Origin: Zerene cesonia
Taxonomy: Eukaryota; Arthropoda; Insecta; Lepidoptera; Pieridae
DNA: 64,000 bases
Reading direction: 5' to 3'
Assembly: GCF_012273895.1 (NCBI RefSeq)
Contig: NC_052121.1
Location: forward strand, 5,922,943-5,986,942
Shown here in pieces: positions 12,789 to 38,530 of the stretch. The translations under genes and the position numbers were made by a program. How positions within the stretch are numbered: position 1 is the stretch's first letter; each line of letters starts with the position of its first letter. The notes beneath the pieces are model-generated. The model ran no database searches, was not told the origin of the DNA, and saw only the letters and a program-made list of their open reading frames with translations.

Positions 12789-13645
12789 AGACTATTTCAT
12801 ATTTTGAACCCCCCTTTATCTTTTGAATATCACGAATTTGTTATAGTTGCACATTTTGTACTCTTTTTATATTTACATACATTTTATTCTTTAGTGAATT
12901 TTCGTCCATACAGTATGTTATAGATTATATTTCTTTAGAATTTAATTAGTCAGTAAGGGCTGTGAGTTTCATTATTGCAAGTGAAAATGTTTGATTATTC
13001 ATGAGATTATTTATCAACAATAACATATATTTGACTCCTTATCTGCTTGTTGTTTGTCATATTATCATAACAATGTTGGAGTTGTAATAGCACTGATTTT
13101 ATGTTGTTGGAATGTAACATAAAATCAATAATAATTGAAAAAATTACATATAAATATTTTATTTTCTTAATGTGCTTCACAAATAAATAATGAACAAAAT
13201 AAGAAGATACAATTTAAATTAACACTATTGCATTTACAGCTTTTAAAAAGAAAGTTTTGATTTTAATGACATTGAATGATAATTATTATAATAGTGACAT
13301 GCATTCCTAAAATATAATATATTGTTTATATTAAATGTTGAATAATATTTGAGATTTCTACAGACTTCTTTAGCTTCTACTATGTATACACTATTTTAAG
13401 CACAAAAAAAATCTTAATGTTAAAGGCCAAATATTACCTTAGATTTAAATATCATGTATCCAAAATTGTTTTATACTTTATATTTAGAAATTATTTAGTT
13501 TAGTATCACCTTTTCTATGTGTAGTATTTTAGAATAAATTTTATGGAAATTAGTTATTTTGTTTTATCTTGTATTTTATGCTAGCTAATAAATTCAATCT
13601 ATTTATATTAGTACCTACAAATTGTAGGTATTAATGATTGTGAAA

Positions 13646-27270
<13,625 letters not shown>

Positions 27271-27283
27271 TATAGGAATCTAT

Positions 27284-27525
27284 CTGAAATGACGTGGTTT
27301 TATTATTATAAAAATTAACATAAAATTAGATCATGGTGGTAATGAAATTAAAAGATTTACATTTTTAATAATAGGGAATGGAATGAATGAGTAATGGCAA
27401 GAAAATATTAAAGCCCGCAATTTTTTTAATGTTAAATCCTGATAGATTATAAGAAATATTTCAATCTTTTCAATGGGCTGAACCTGCCTGTTATGTACAC
27501 TTAAATTATATTTATTAATACGTAC
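27284..27525 (-). other. Putative intron in the SOAT 5' leader
   Basis: Upstream of the SOAT start, the minus strand has TTTCAG ending at 27284 (acceptor) and AAAAAG|GTACGT with exon end 27526 (donor). This would place a non-coding leader exon upstream of 27526. It rests only on splice-site sequence. Confidence 0.3.
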
Positions 27526-29349
27526 CTTTTTCAATTATTTGTCATTAGAATAAAACACGAAAGTTTTCGGGCTTCCCTTTTCCAAATATTATTATTTTAA
27601 ACTATTGCGCAGAATAAATTTTCTGTCACCAATAACGAGCAAATGTTTACGCACTTCAAATTGATAGCAAATACAGCTTGTTTACGCGAATTCTAATATA
27701 TTTACTCCCAATAACTGGTAGATGACCCAATTATAGTCCCTATGCGGGTTACTATTTGTACACATCGTTTGTATATAATAACAACATTTGCCAAAGGGTA
27801 TATGCCTATTAATTGAGAGTATACAAGTGATACATAACTATAAACTGTCCACAAACACGACTTGCGATCACACGTGTATGCCTAAAGTATATGAATTGTA
27901 AGTACTCTATTCAGACATTTGGTTTATCAGAAAAGTCGTTTACATGGGACGCAGTGGACGATTGTTTATATTATCAACAGCTGTTACTTTGATAAGGGAA
28001 AGTGAACTAAAACAAATAAGAGTGGTATAAAATGTTAAAAACATTTACTCTAAGTTTCCATGATTTATTATAACATGACTCCGTAGATACCTCGATGTTC
28101 TGATAAATATATTCAAATATAAAATTATTGGTTTAAAATATTACATGCGACATTGATGAACCACTAAAACTATATTATGTATGGTACCTAAATCCTATTA
28201 TATAATGCTTACTTTATACCTTAAGTTAAGCAATAATATTAGTGTTTGAGATATAAACTTGCCAAATCCCTCCATCGTTCCTTCCCCAATAAAACCATCG
28301 TGTTATTTGAAATAATTTATCTAACACATTTGATTGTGACCTGTGATATTCGTTTGTTTGAAATGGAGAAGCTTAAAAACTATGTAATTGGTTTTAAACA
28401 TATTAACTTCGATATTTCTGCTCGAGCGGAAACAGCAATATAATTGTGATTTTAAAGTGAAAAAAAGATTATTCATTATTCCATTTAAAAAATCGGTCAC
28501 TGCGAGTACAATCTATGAGGCTATAAATCTTTCCTTTCTACGTTAAGTGTCGTATATAGACCGCAGTTCATCGATTTTGAAAACGGAATCTGGAACTTTT
28601 GTTAACTGAACATAAGATAACATATTGTTTGACATTCGCGTCCGTTATAACCTGGTTTTAACCTACAACTTGGTTGGCATTTGTCTTCATAGCAAACAAT
28701 GTTTTCGCATTCGGTTCACGAAAAACATCTGGGAAAAATATTTTGATCAACAGAATTAGCTCAAGACTTTATTTTAAATAAAAAAATATTTTACGCATAA
28801 ATGTAGGAAGAAAACACTCACTTTACTTAATTATTCAGTTAAAATTGGAAGTGTGATAGGGCAGAATGCTGTATTTGACATTTGGTTTTGATTTTCGTGG
28901 CTTACAAATTTAAATTTAGAAGGACGCCCATCCATTACCTAAGTACGGTTTTAACAAGCGAAAGTAAACGAATATTTGAAAGACATTTCCTGAGCTTCTA
29001 AGCTTCGTATTGCATAATATGCTTGTTCTCAAAATATATAATACAGGAAAAAATTGTAGTCAAGAAAAATTTTACAATTTCGTTTTGCTTGAATTTGTTG
29101 GGGTTGTATGTACTTACTGTGATTCAAGGGAATGAAATATATGTTATTTTTCTTCGTTATTATATAGAACTAATACCCTATTATATAAGCATATATTAAT
29201 ATATAAAAGAAGGTATTAAATAGAAGTTAAGAACGCTTTGCAAGTATTATTTTAATTCTTTCGTCATTTAGCGTTTTATTAAATAGAAATCTTTGCATGA
29301 ATAAGATTAACGCAGTGTAATTATTTATTAATTTACTTTTTTATATATC

Positions 29350-29640
29350 ACCATCGCCAATGCAGCCGGCGGGATGCCCGATGGTAAGCGCCACCACCGC
29401 CTATAGCCTATGAACATTGAAGAGGCGTAAGGTCGTTTGCAGACCTTACCAATGGCTACAAATGGATTGCTGACTTCGAAGGGATTGACGAGAGGAATAA
29501 AGTAAAGGGTAAGGAAGGGACATGGGCCCCATTCACCGAACGAAACACGTTGGGGTGTGGTACTTCCCCGGCGTGTGCTGTTTCAGCCCTGTGTGAGCTC
29601 GAGCTGAGCAATTCGTGCCGAAGCGTGTTCGACTACCATA
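29350..29640 (-). repeat. Family M, copy 3
   Basis: It contains GATGGTAAGCGCCACCACCG, CATTCACCGAACGAAACACG and CCGAAGCGTGTTCGACTACC, in the opposite orientation to copy 1. The centre is rearranged. Confidence 0.7.
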
Positions 29641-29847
29641 ATTAAAATTTTATTTATTGCAATGAAATGAAAATTTATGAATACTAATATAATATTTTTA
29701 AAATTCTAAAAATACCTTAAATGTTGACAGTTGGTAGTATCTATCATTTCTTTTTATTCTAGATATCAAAACTTGCTTCTTCATTATGTTTCATTATATT
29801 GTAAGGTAACAGTCATATAATTGATTTATTTCCCGTCGATCTTTTGT

Positions 29848-29912
29848 GGGCGTGTACCTTACCCGGTGCGAGCTGGCCAAAATCGTGTCGAAGCGTGCTC
29901 GTTTCCTTCATT
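29848..29912 (-). repeat. Family M, 3' fragment
   Basis: Only the end is present: GGGCGTGTACC, CCCGGTGCGAGCTGGCCAAA and CGAAGCGTGCTCG. Confidence 0.6.
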
Positions 29913-31144
29913 TTAACTAAACCATATTTGTTTAATGACAACACTACACGACTACTGTGAGAATATCCTATTAGTACAAATAAAATATGTAAATCGGACC
30001 AAAGTAAATTATTTTCACGTAGCCTCGTTGCTGTGTGGCGGATTTAAATATTCACAGCGCGGTGTAAAGGAGTAAGCACTGAAAGCAAACAAAGAGACGT
30101 GAACTGACAACCTTTGGTATTCAGTCGATACGAAGCTTCCTGTGTAAGGTTAGAGTTTTGAATGTTTGCTACAAAACTACCTACTGATAGTTTGTTGGTA
30201 TAAACCTAAAATACCGTCTCTGTTATAATGTGCCTAGACTTTTACTATTTATAGTGTTGTTATTACGTGTATGTAATTTACATACACAAATATGTTAAAT
30301 GCTAAAATAAAAGCGACAAACGGCAAATTCACAATGATATGTAAATTACGGACTACATTTTATTTGCTGTTTGCAAAGAAATGGAACAGAAACATGCCAG
30401 ATGTTACTATTGCTGTAATTCATTCAAGTGCAAAAGAACACTGTGAAACACAGAACTCTTCAGAATATATAAATTTGTTATTAGATATAATATTTGTTAT
30501 AAATTTTGTAGACAAAAGTAATTTTGTGAAATTTAAAAAGAAATGTGATAAAATAGCTACTTATGGCTTTTCTCACCCACAGAGTGGAAAAATTAAATCA
30601 TACTATTTATATCGAATTATCTAATTTTAATAAACCTATAATTGACAGTATGATATATGAAGCACAAGCTTCTTTTTCTACTATGTATAGTTTACTTTAC
30701 GCTCAAACACCGATCACAACAAAAATAGCTCGCAACGAGTTTTGGTCAAAGTTAAGAATCTACGTCGCGTTCGAGTTATGGCTTCAATAAAACCACAGAA
30801 AAATTTTATACTCGTATGTGATAAAAACTCTCACAACACGTTGTGAGAAAGACGGAAAGACCTATGTGGTCTGTGGTGAAATTCATATCATAGCTAATAT
30901 ACTATTCGCCCTCGACGTGTTGTGTCAATGGAAAAAAACCATGATGTGATTTTGGTAAACATAGCGAGCTTAAATAATAGATTGAACGTTCTTCGAAATT
31001 TCGTTTTTTTACTGAATAATGTGGCCATAATTTCACTTGACTCTCACGTCTATAACACAAGTCCATATGAAAAAAAAGTGTAAACTAAATAACACACATT
31101 TGAATTAGGCACTCTTGTTTAAATATAGTTTTACTACGTTTTGT

Positions 31145-31187
31145 TTCCCAGCAGCGGGAACATCGAATATTGGCTGATGATGTTGTT
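31145..31187 (+). repeat. Tail fragment of the same retrotransposon
   Basis: CCCAGCAGCGGGAACAT then GGCTGATGATGTTG matches only the last part of the copy at 20545. Confidence 0.45.
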
Positions 31188-31349
31188 TAAATAAACAAAA
31201 TAAATTTTATAAGGTAAATAGGCATTATCATCAAGATGCCACCTGAACCAAGCTAGAATAAATCAGGGTTTTACGTATGGCACCGGAATTTTAAGCTTTT
31301 ATACTACTTGCTCATCCACAACGGAACATACACACACATCAACTTATTT

Positions 31350-31500
31350 TTGCTAAATTCAATGTCTGTCTGTTTGTCGCTTCATCACGCCTGAACCGCT
31401 GAATCGATTTTTGATGGAATTTAATAGCAAGATGACAAAAACTTGAAACTTAGGGTTGGTTCTATCCCAAAAATTTCCCGGAAACGGAAACTATGTAACT
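31350..31500 (+). repeat. Interspersed repeat fragment (TGTCGCTTCATCACGCCT type)
   Basis: It contains CACGCCTGAACCGCTGAATC, then TATCCCAAAAATTTCCCGGA. The block at 46500-46616 is a second, more decayed copy (CACGCCTAAACCAATGAACG ... CCGGACATACCACGGGAACG). Confidence 0.5.
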
Positions 31501-32049
31501 TTTACTTTTACTAAAAAGGTATGTTATTTTAAAGAATGAATTGTTGATAATTTTAGATACATATAAACTTACAAAAAAAAAACATATGAACGGGGGATAA
31601 CTTAAATAATTCTTAACATGAAACGTAATTGTACCAGTTTAAAATGTCAACATGCGCTTTACTTTGAAATCGATATTAGAAATCTAGACTGACTTACTTA
31701 GCATAAATTATTATCGTCCAGCTCGACGTCGTCTTAAAGTCAATATTCAAAGCCTTTCATAGTTCAGGGTTCACTTCACAATTCATTTCAGAAAGGAGGA
31801 TAGTCCTTGTGGTCTGTACGAGCACATACTCGTACATTGAATCACGCGCGTGGAAAATTAATTATCAAATCGGTTTACCGTTTACAGTTCAACGTTATTA
31901 AGGGATTTCTTCTTCAATACCTATATCTAAATTAATTTAGATAATTTGTTGAATTCTTTTGGATATGACTGATAAATAAACGAAACCTTACAATTGCATT
32001 TATCTATTATCGATAAAATATACGTTCATATAGAAATCAATTTTTTTAT

Positions 32050-32345
32050 GTCATAGCGGGAACTGTTGGTCGCCTGATGAGAAGGGATCGTCACTGCTCG
32101 TGAACATTCGCAGAGATAGTGCATCTGTAAATGCTTTTCCTGCTTTTAAGGAGTAAGGGATAAGGAAAGGCTTGACGACAGGAAAGAAGGAATGATGAAA
32201 AGAGCCTCTGGCTCCTCCACTCACCGTGCGAAACACAATATGCATGTTACCGTTTCTCGCCAATATTCTGTGAAGGTGTGTGTTTGTGAACCTGCCCTGG
32301 TTCGAGCTTTTCGGTCGTGCTCGACTTCCACACTGGAAACCCATA
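32050..32345 (-). repeat. Family M, copy 4
   Basis: It has GTCATAGCGGGAACTG, GAACATTCGCAGAGATAGTG, CTCCTCCACTCACCGTGCGA and a diverged end. Confidence 0.75.
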
Positions 32346-32489
32346 GTATATATAGTATGAGACGTCTATGCAAGATTTTCCTAATAAAAAAAAAATGACA
32401 TAATACATTATTGACATAAGTTTTAAATATAGTCCTACTCAACACTTTTATGATGTATGGAAGAAATTTGTAAGAACATTTACAGAATA

Positions 32490-32652
32490 CTAGCTGCGCC
32501 CTACTGTTACACCCGCGTAAGTTTGTATCCCGTAGGAATACCAGGTTAAATACGAAATTTCATTGCAATCGGTTGAGTAGCTTTTGCGTGAAAGAGTAAC
32601 AATCATACACACATCCTCACAAACTTTCGCATTGATAACATTAGTAGGGTAA
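32490..32652 (-). mobile_element. Lep1-like Helitron, internally deleted
   Basis: In minus orientation it runs from a TACTAATG-type start through CGATTGCAATGAAATTT to GCGCAGCTAG. It is shorter than the 25894 copy, with the middle missing. Confidence 0.7.
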
Positions 32653-33049
32653 GAAAAAGGTACACTTACAGAATATTACAAATATAAAATTCATCATTTA
32701 GGTGCATCGGTATATGTGTCTGATTTATTTTTAATAAACAGCTCGACGTAAATTGGAAACTAATTTTATCTGTCGTACTACTTACAGCAAAGACGAAATG
32801 ACTAAACTTTGCCCATAAATTAACTAGTCATTTAAATTATTTCATCAGTAATTTATGAGGGTAACAAAACTTTCTATAGGGGAAATGAATAAATGTAGAT
32901 AATTTAGTAAACAATATTTTAATTATTATTTGAACCTATATGTTTAGGTTACAACATCTGTATAATATGTATAGTTTTTATTTCATTATAACGAAAAACA
33001 AGTCTTGGACTTTGACTTGTTTATTTAAGTGATAACAGCTCTCAAAAAT

Positions 33050-34407
33050 TTAATGTCTTGGTGCAACAGAGGTGCAAACGCCTTTAAGGCACTTGAGGGG
33101 TTCACGACACACAGCTGAGGGGGTTTCTCCCAACTCCTTGCTGTAGGTCTTGCACGCCGCGCCTTCCGCTGAAAACATATAGAACCAATATTTATAATAT
33201 GTCTCTAATGGTGTTTATAATAGCATGTTATTTTTATATATCCAAGTATTGAAAGAAAATGTATAAACGGGACCCAATTTACGGTGAAATTCAATAAGGG
33301 AGCGTCGATAAATCACGTGAGACATATTTCAGGATTTTTTGACCCCCCCGCCCTCCTTGGTGAGATTTCGTGAGATTTTCCTTAACTCTTTCCTCCTCTC
33401 CCCAAATCTCACGTGAGATTTTTTGAAATATATTTTGACTATGAACCCATTGGATTTAAGAAAGGAAAAGAAAAAATCATCCGTCCGCAGGATTTTAAAG
33501 GATAAATAACGAATCCTAATGTATCAAGTTTTGACATATGTAAATTTTTCTAGAATTTTTTTTTTTACTTTAACTAAACTTTATTTTCACGGTTTTCTGT
33601 TAAAAAAATACGTGATATTAATTAAAACCCCCCCTCTCCCTCAAGTGAGATTTAGAAAGATTTTACTTGACCCCCTCCCTCCCTTAAACACCTCACGTAA
33701 TTAATGGACGCCCCCTAATACCTCTTGGCTTCTAAGAACTACCTATGCAATTCTAAACATAAGTAGGTATGTAGATGTATTTCTCGCAATCATATAATAG
33801 TGTTACCTACTAAAGTCTTCGAGGGTTATAAAGTGCACTTAAAATAAGTGGGTAACCATGGATATACATAGTATTATTTACACTTATACTTGTTAACAGT
33901 GAGATATAGTTCCATACTATTATTAACATTCAATAACGTGATTTGCGAGATAATAATTGTTTTTGTAGGTATTATCTAAACGTTTCCTTATCTTTATGTG
34001 TATATATATATATATAATTACAAATATTATCACACAAATATTATAAATGTGAAAGTTTGTTTGTTTTAAATGCTTCCTTGGGATAAAACAGGAATCTTGA
34101 TATCTGGGCGGAGCGGGGACGAGCGTCTAGTGTATTATAATACGAGGGAACAGCGTATAAAATGTGACATTATGCAATATAATTGTCTATTTAAAAATCA
34201 ATACATACACAATAAGGTCACACAAGCCGGGCAACAAGCGCATTTGCCAGCGTGGTTGGAGCGGTAAATCGAGGGTGATTTACAGCTTTTATTGCTAATT
34301 TTGTTTGTGCAAGGGTGCTCTTTGCAGTAGGAGGATCCGCATACAAGGTCTCCGTATACGAAGGCCATGGCACACGCCAGAACAACCAGCACGAGTGTAA
34401 CTTTCAT
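33050..34407 (-). CDS. Secreted cysteine-rich protease inhibitor, fungal protease inhibitor (FPI-F) type, two exons
   Basis: Exons 34209-34407 and 33050-33168 (minus) join across a GT-AG intron with T|CG forming a serine codon, giving 105 residues. Residues 1-19 (MKVTLVLVVLACAMAFVYG) are a typical signal peptide. The mature part starts DLVCGSSYCKEHPC and has 12 cysteines, enough for six disulfides. It includes GKCACCPACVTLL, ACKTYSKELGETPSAVC and LKCLKGVC. From memory this closely resembles the silk-moth haemolymph inhibitors that block fungal subtilisin-like proteases, so a role in antifungal immunity is likely. The gene is isolated, with no neighbour within 6 kb to the right or 5 kb to the left. 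Its 1040-bp intron holds a 420-bp inverted-repeat transposon and a 101-bp Helitron fragment, so exon spacing has been shaped by mobile DNA. Confidence 0.92.
33297..33716. mobile_element. Non-autonomous DNA transposon with terminal inverted repeats
   Basis: The ends are inverted copies of each other: the left begins AGGGAGCGTCGATAAATC and the right, read in reverse complement, begins AGGGGGCGTCCATTAATT, both continuing into CACGTGAG or ACGTGAG. The 4-bp sequence AATA flanks both sides (33293-33296 and 33717-33720) as a target duplication. C-rich runs follow each end. There is no coding capacity. It lies inside the intron of the FPI-type gene. I recall similar insect elements with ATAAATTACGTGAG-like ends but cannot name the superfamily. 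Confidence 0.8.
34030..34130 (+). mobile_element. Short Helitron (ends only)
   Basis: It starts TCACACAAATATTATAAATG and ends CTAG, and is inserted between A (34029) and T (34131), the Helitron target rule. At 101 bp it holds little more than the two ends. It lies in the intron of the FPI-type gene. Confidence 0.6.
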
Positions 34408-35411
34408 TCTGAAAATGAGTACGATGCTTTTTAATACGATTTCATTGATAATAATGTTAATAAATATTATGTTATTGGGAATATTGGTGGGTAGTTTACT
34501 GTATAATTTTGACCGAATTTATAGTTGAGGTGAATATGGAAATGGCTTAAGTACGTACTTTTTAACTATTCACCGCATTTAAAAGAAAATGAATAAGAAA
34601 GTTTGAGTTAAACAAATTTCAAATAAATAAAATAAATTGCTATTTTTGCCGTATTGTATAAACTAATCACAAATTAATTTTAAAAGATCTCCCAACATCT
34701 TCAAATACGACGAAACTATTTAATTTATCTTATCTGGAATTTGTAAAAGATCACTTTATTAAGCTTTTACGATTTTTAGGTATTTAGTAAATATTATAAA
34801 CATCACTTTCACCATTTTTGCCAATTCACATATAATAATTATGTTTAACAAAAAAACTAAACTGCCTTTAACGTGTCAGAACAAAAATCAAAATTGAAAT
34901 CAAATCGTACTTCAAATAAAAAAAAACTGTTTATCAAATTTGGCTCTCCCAGTCGAAGGCTTAGTGGTAACAAATACAAAAACAATACATTTGTATTAAG
35001 AACCTTTTTTGAATTTGTTTTAAAAATTTAACAAAAACAGTTTACAACATCGTATCAAAAAATTTAATGCAATGTGACATGACATTTTGGTATGACTTAT
35101 GTCCCAAAAACGGTGTTTCTATGGATGCGTACGGTCAATACAGTGCCGATATAAACGAGTTTTTCATCGTTCCATCTCTTATTACTATCATATTTCACGC
35201 TGATCGCATCCAAACGAACGGAATCGATTAATATTGGTTTCGATGTGTCATGGACGAAAAAAAAAGGGCTAAGCCTTGCGGGCTCTGGTATTAAGCGACA
35301 ATGAATTACGGTCGTGCGCGGAATAGCAGATGTGCTGAAAGATCTTGCGATTACTGAAAAGCTCAGATGAACCTTCACGAGGATACCATTTTTATCACTG
35401 AACATTTCATT

Positions 35412-35645
35412 TTTAGGGTTCTGTTCCCAAAGGGTACTTCCTATCCTTTCTATTGGTATGTCTATATGTCTCTTTATCTATATATCTAGGTCTATACCTA
35501 GTATTATGTGTTCTGTGAGCAGATTGTATCTCATTTAACACGATAGTACGAATAAAAATCGAAGCAGTCGAATTTGCAGTTGCCCTTTACCTAATTTGTA
35601 CAGAACCCTGAATGCACGGGTCCGAATCACGCTTGACCAATTTTT
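35412..35645 (+). repeat. Interspersed repeat of the TTTTTAGGGTTC...GAACCCT type
   Basis: It begins TTTTTAGGGTTCTGTTCCCA and ends GAACCCTGAATGCACGGGTC then CCAATTTTT. I recall this pattern as very common in Lepidoptera, usually ending in a TGGCCGG-like motif. A fragment at 23017-23066 is the same end in the opposite orientation. Confidence 0.6.
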
Positions 35646-36284
35646 ATTTTATTTTATATTGGATATAGTAAGGATTGCATGGAAATTCAAAAGCGTAAGG
35701 ATATAATTACTGCCATATCGTAACAAGGTTTAAGATATTACGGATTTGATATATCTTATACATACTCGTATAGTACTTTAGATATTTATTTAATAATTTC
35801 CCTAATAGGTATAGTTTACATTTAACTAAATAAAAAAATAACTACTACACAAAATAATCTCCATACAATATATATAACTAAAACAAATTACTTACATGTT
35901 TATTTCAGATAACTTAAGGCCAATATTCAGTTATTGAATAATGTTAGTTTTTTTGTGTATTAAATTATTTATGATCTTTTATGATCTATGTACTTACTTG
36001 ATCAAAGGCGTCTCTTGCACTTGCGATGTAAAAATGAATGTGAGGAAGCAAATCCGTTTACGTAATATAAGACGAACTTTCGATAACCCCGAATCATGTT
36101 TACTCTTTAATAAGATATCACGAATATATTATCTTGAATTTCTCTAGAAGTCGCTGTTATTGTTATCTACCAACTTCATAATTCCATTAATTCTGTTGCT
36201 ATAATTCTCAATTATAATTAGCGCTAACCAGAAATGATAATCGCAGTTATTATTGACGTAATTTTATTTCATTTATTTTATATT

Positions 36285-36440
36285 TATTAGTTAGTAGCTG
36301 TTCGCCTCGGCTTTACCCGTGGTACATATATATATATGGTTTATGTCACTCTGTGAAGTTGCAATTTCTGAAGGTGAATTAGTTTTTGAAATCGGTCCAG
36401 TAGTTTTTGTAAAAGCATTACAAACATTCTTAGACAATAG
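36285..36440 (-). repeat. Degraded Helitron or SINE-like end
   Basis: TAGCTGTTCGCCTCGGCTTTACCCGTGG at the left and GAAATCGGTCCAGTAGTTTT within are typical of interspersed lepidopteran repeats. Its right part belongs to the duplication across the 10-N gap. Confidence 0.5.
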
Positions 36441-36974
36441 ATATAGATACCTATAAAATCTATTTTAAATTTTATGTAAACTCAACGACGAACGTTCATT
36501 TTAAATAGTTTTGAATTTAATTAATGTGTAATACAATACACATGGTATTATATATTGCATATACTTAATCTTTGTAACATAAAAAAATGGATCGAAACAA
36601 CTAAAAGTACCATAAAACAATATGAAATATATAGAGGTTAGAATCATATTATTTTCCACAACAGGGACAAATNNNNNNNNNNAGTTTTTGAAATCGGTCC
36701 AGTAGTTTTTGTAAAAGCATTACAAACATTCTTAGAAAATAGATATAGATACCTATAAAATCTATTTTAAATTTTATGTAAAGTCAACGACGAACGTTCA
36801 TTTTAAATAGTTTTGAATTTAATTAATGTGTAATACAATATACATCGTATTATATATTGCATATACTTAATCTTTGTAACATAAAAAAATGGATCGAAAC
36901 AACTAAATGTACCATAGAACAATATGAAATATATAGAGTTTAGAATCATATTATTTTCCACAACAGGGACAAAT
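36381..36974. repeat. 292-bp direct duplication across a 10-N gap
   Basis: 36381-36672 and 36683-36974 are the same length and almost identical, with a handful of substitutions and no indels. They are separated only by ten N. This is best read as two haplotypes placed in tandem by the assembler. Confidence 0.85.
36673..36682. other. Assembly gap, 10 N
   Basis: A different gap type from the three 1000-N gaps, with duplicated flanks. Confidence 1.
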
Positions 36975-37479
36975 GGCCTCCTATAGAGTTCAGGGGGTTT
37001 GGGAAATTTAGGTTGAATTAATTATCTACCTCGACAAATATGCAAAGTTTTCCTTCTTAAATTGTATTGTATTTTATAAATCGGCACTAGCTCCACCAAC
37101 AACAAATTTTCCCTACCTCACCTACAATGAGTTTGCGTTACGACAGTATATTTAAACTTACTATGGCTGTTCTATTAATTATAAATGCCATTAGCGTGCT
37201 GTATTGGCTAATATGAAGTAATTTTGTGATCGTATGAATTTAACGAACATTCTACAGTGTACATACATATTAACGCAGATGACTTGTAATATAGTATATC
37301 TAATTTTGAATATTATATCTATATAATTACATATAAATTAAAACAGTAAAAAGGAAATAGATTTATGGCTAGTTTCATATATTTAATTTATATTTAACTT
37401 TTTTTCAATCACAACTTACAATGAACTCTTACACTCAAAAAGGTTTAGGTCTGATTTACTACATAATGTTTTTTATGCA

Positions 37480-37790
37480 GGAGCTGCCAACTGAGCACCC
37501 CTATGGTAAACGATCACCAATGAAAATTTGCAAAAACAAATGCGTTGTCCGGTTAGTGGTAGTCGGTTAGTGGTCAGTCAATTGAGGACGGGAATGAAAA
37601 GATGGACTGGGAAGGGCGAGAGAAAGAATACAGGTCTCCAGTTCCCCCACTCACTGAACGAAAACCAGCGTAAACTACTACTGTATAGTATTATATTATT
37701 TGTGATACTACTATTGCTCGCTGATAGTGCAAGATGGCCCAATTCGCCGAATTCGAGGCGTAGCGTGCTTGACTGCCACATTAAGCAGAA
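37480..37790 (-). repeat. Family M, copy 5
   Basis: It includes AGTTCCCCCACTCACTGAAC and a diverged right end with CGAGGCGTAGCGTGCTTGAC. Confidence 0.65.
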
Positions 37791-37922
37791 TGGTACTTAA
37801 CCTAACCTATTTGTTTTAAAAAAGCAATATCAGATCTTTCATAGATAGGTACGTAACTGTCTATTAATTTCTATAAAAACAAATTTTTTGTATTTAAATT
37901 AAAATGCAGTTTAAATAAATAA

Positions 37923-37984
37923 TTCATTCAACTGGGCTAATGAAGAACTAAGCGAATAGTTCTTCATTAGCCCAGTTGAATGAA
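37923..37984. repeat. Perfect 28-bp hairpin, 6-base loop
   Basis: 37923-37950 and 37957-37984 are exact reverse complements, with loop AGCGAA. The flanks do not pair. It lies in an intergenic region, 130 bp right of a family M copy. Confidence 0.9.
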
Positions 37985-38224
37985 CGTCATGCTTATCTAT
38001 TCAAATCTACAGCTTTTCAAAAAATTGTAATGTTACTTTAGAGTCGGGTAAATATGCTATTATTTTAATTAGACTGCATAGTTTGTTTTACTCAAGAAAA
38101 ACACGGCATGAAATAGGATACAAGTTATCTAAATTTGGCAATAATATTCAGTGGTAGACAATTACTGATGAACTGAAATGATTTTGATTGATCGAAAATA
38201 CAATATTACTACTGAACATAGGGA

Positions 38225-38530
38225 ACATTTTTAATGTGAGAGTCGAGAATGCTTCGGCTAGGTTTGGGCCAGCTCGCATCGGTACCACACCCCCACAGAA
38301 AACCGGCGTGAGATAATAGCATGCTATTGTGTTTCGTTCGGTAAGTGGTTGAACGGAGCCTCGTTTCCTTTTCCTTACCCTTCCCAGACCATTCCTTCTT
38401 TCTCGACGTCAATCCTTTCCCCATAAATGCGGTCAGCGCATTCGCAGAAGCACTACCTCTGCGAATGTTCAGGGGCGGTGGTAATCGCTTACCATCAGGC
38501 GAACCACCAGCTCCGTTGCCCGTTATGACA
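38225..38530 (+). repeat. Family M, copy 6, best preserved
   Basis: It runs from GAGAGTCGAGAATGCTTCGG through ACCACACCCCCACAGAAAAC, GCATGCTATTGTGTTTCGTT and CTACCTCTGCGAATGTTCAG to CCATCAGGCGAACCACCAGC and a terminal GTTATGACATAAAA. It is the best reference copy. Confidence 0.8.

Larger units (their letters stand above)
27600..33049. other. Intergenic, repeats only
   Basis: Between SOAT and the FPI-type gene I see family M copies, a Helitron and a retroelement tail, and no gene. A 110-codon frame at 30292-30624 and a 75-codon one overlapping it (30563-30790) are AT-rich and unrecognised. Confidence 0.55.

Noticed and set aside
30292..30790. Two overlapping frames of 110 and 75 codons
   Set aside because: AT-rich composition, no recognisable motif and no splice or start support. 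I could not rule out a worn element.
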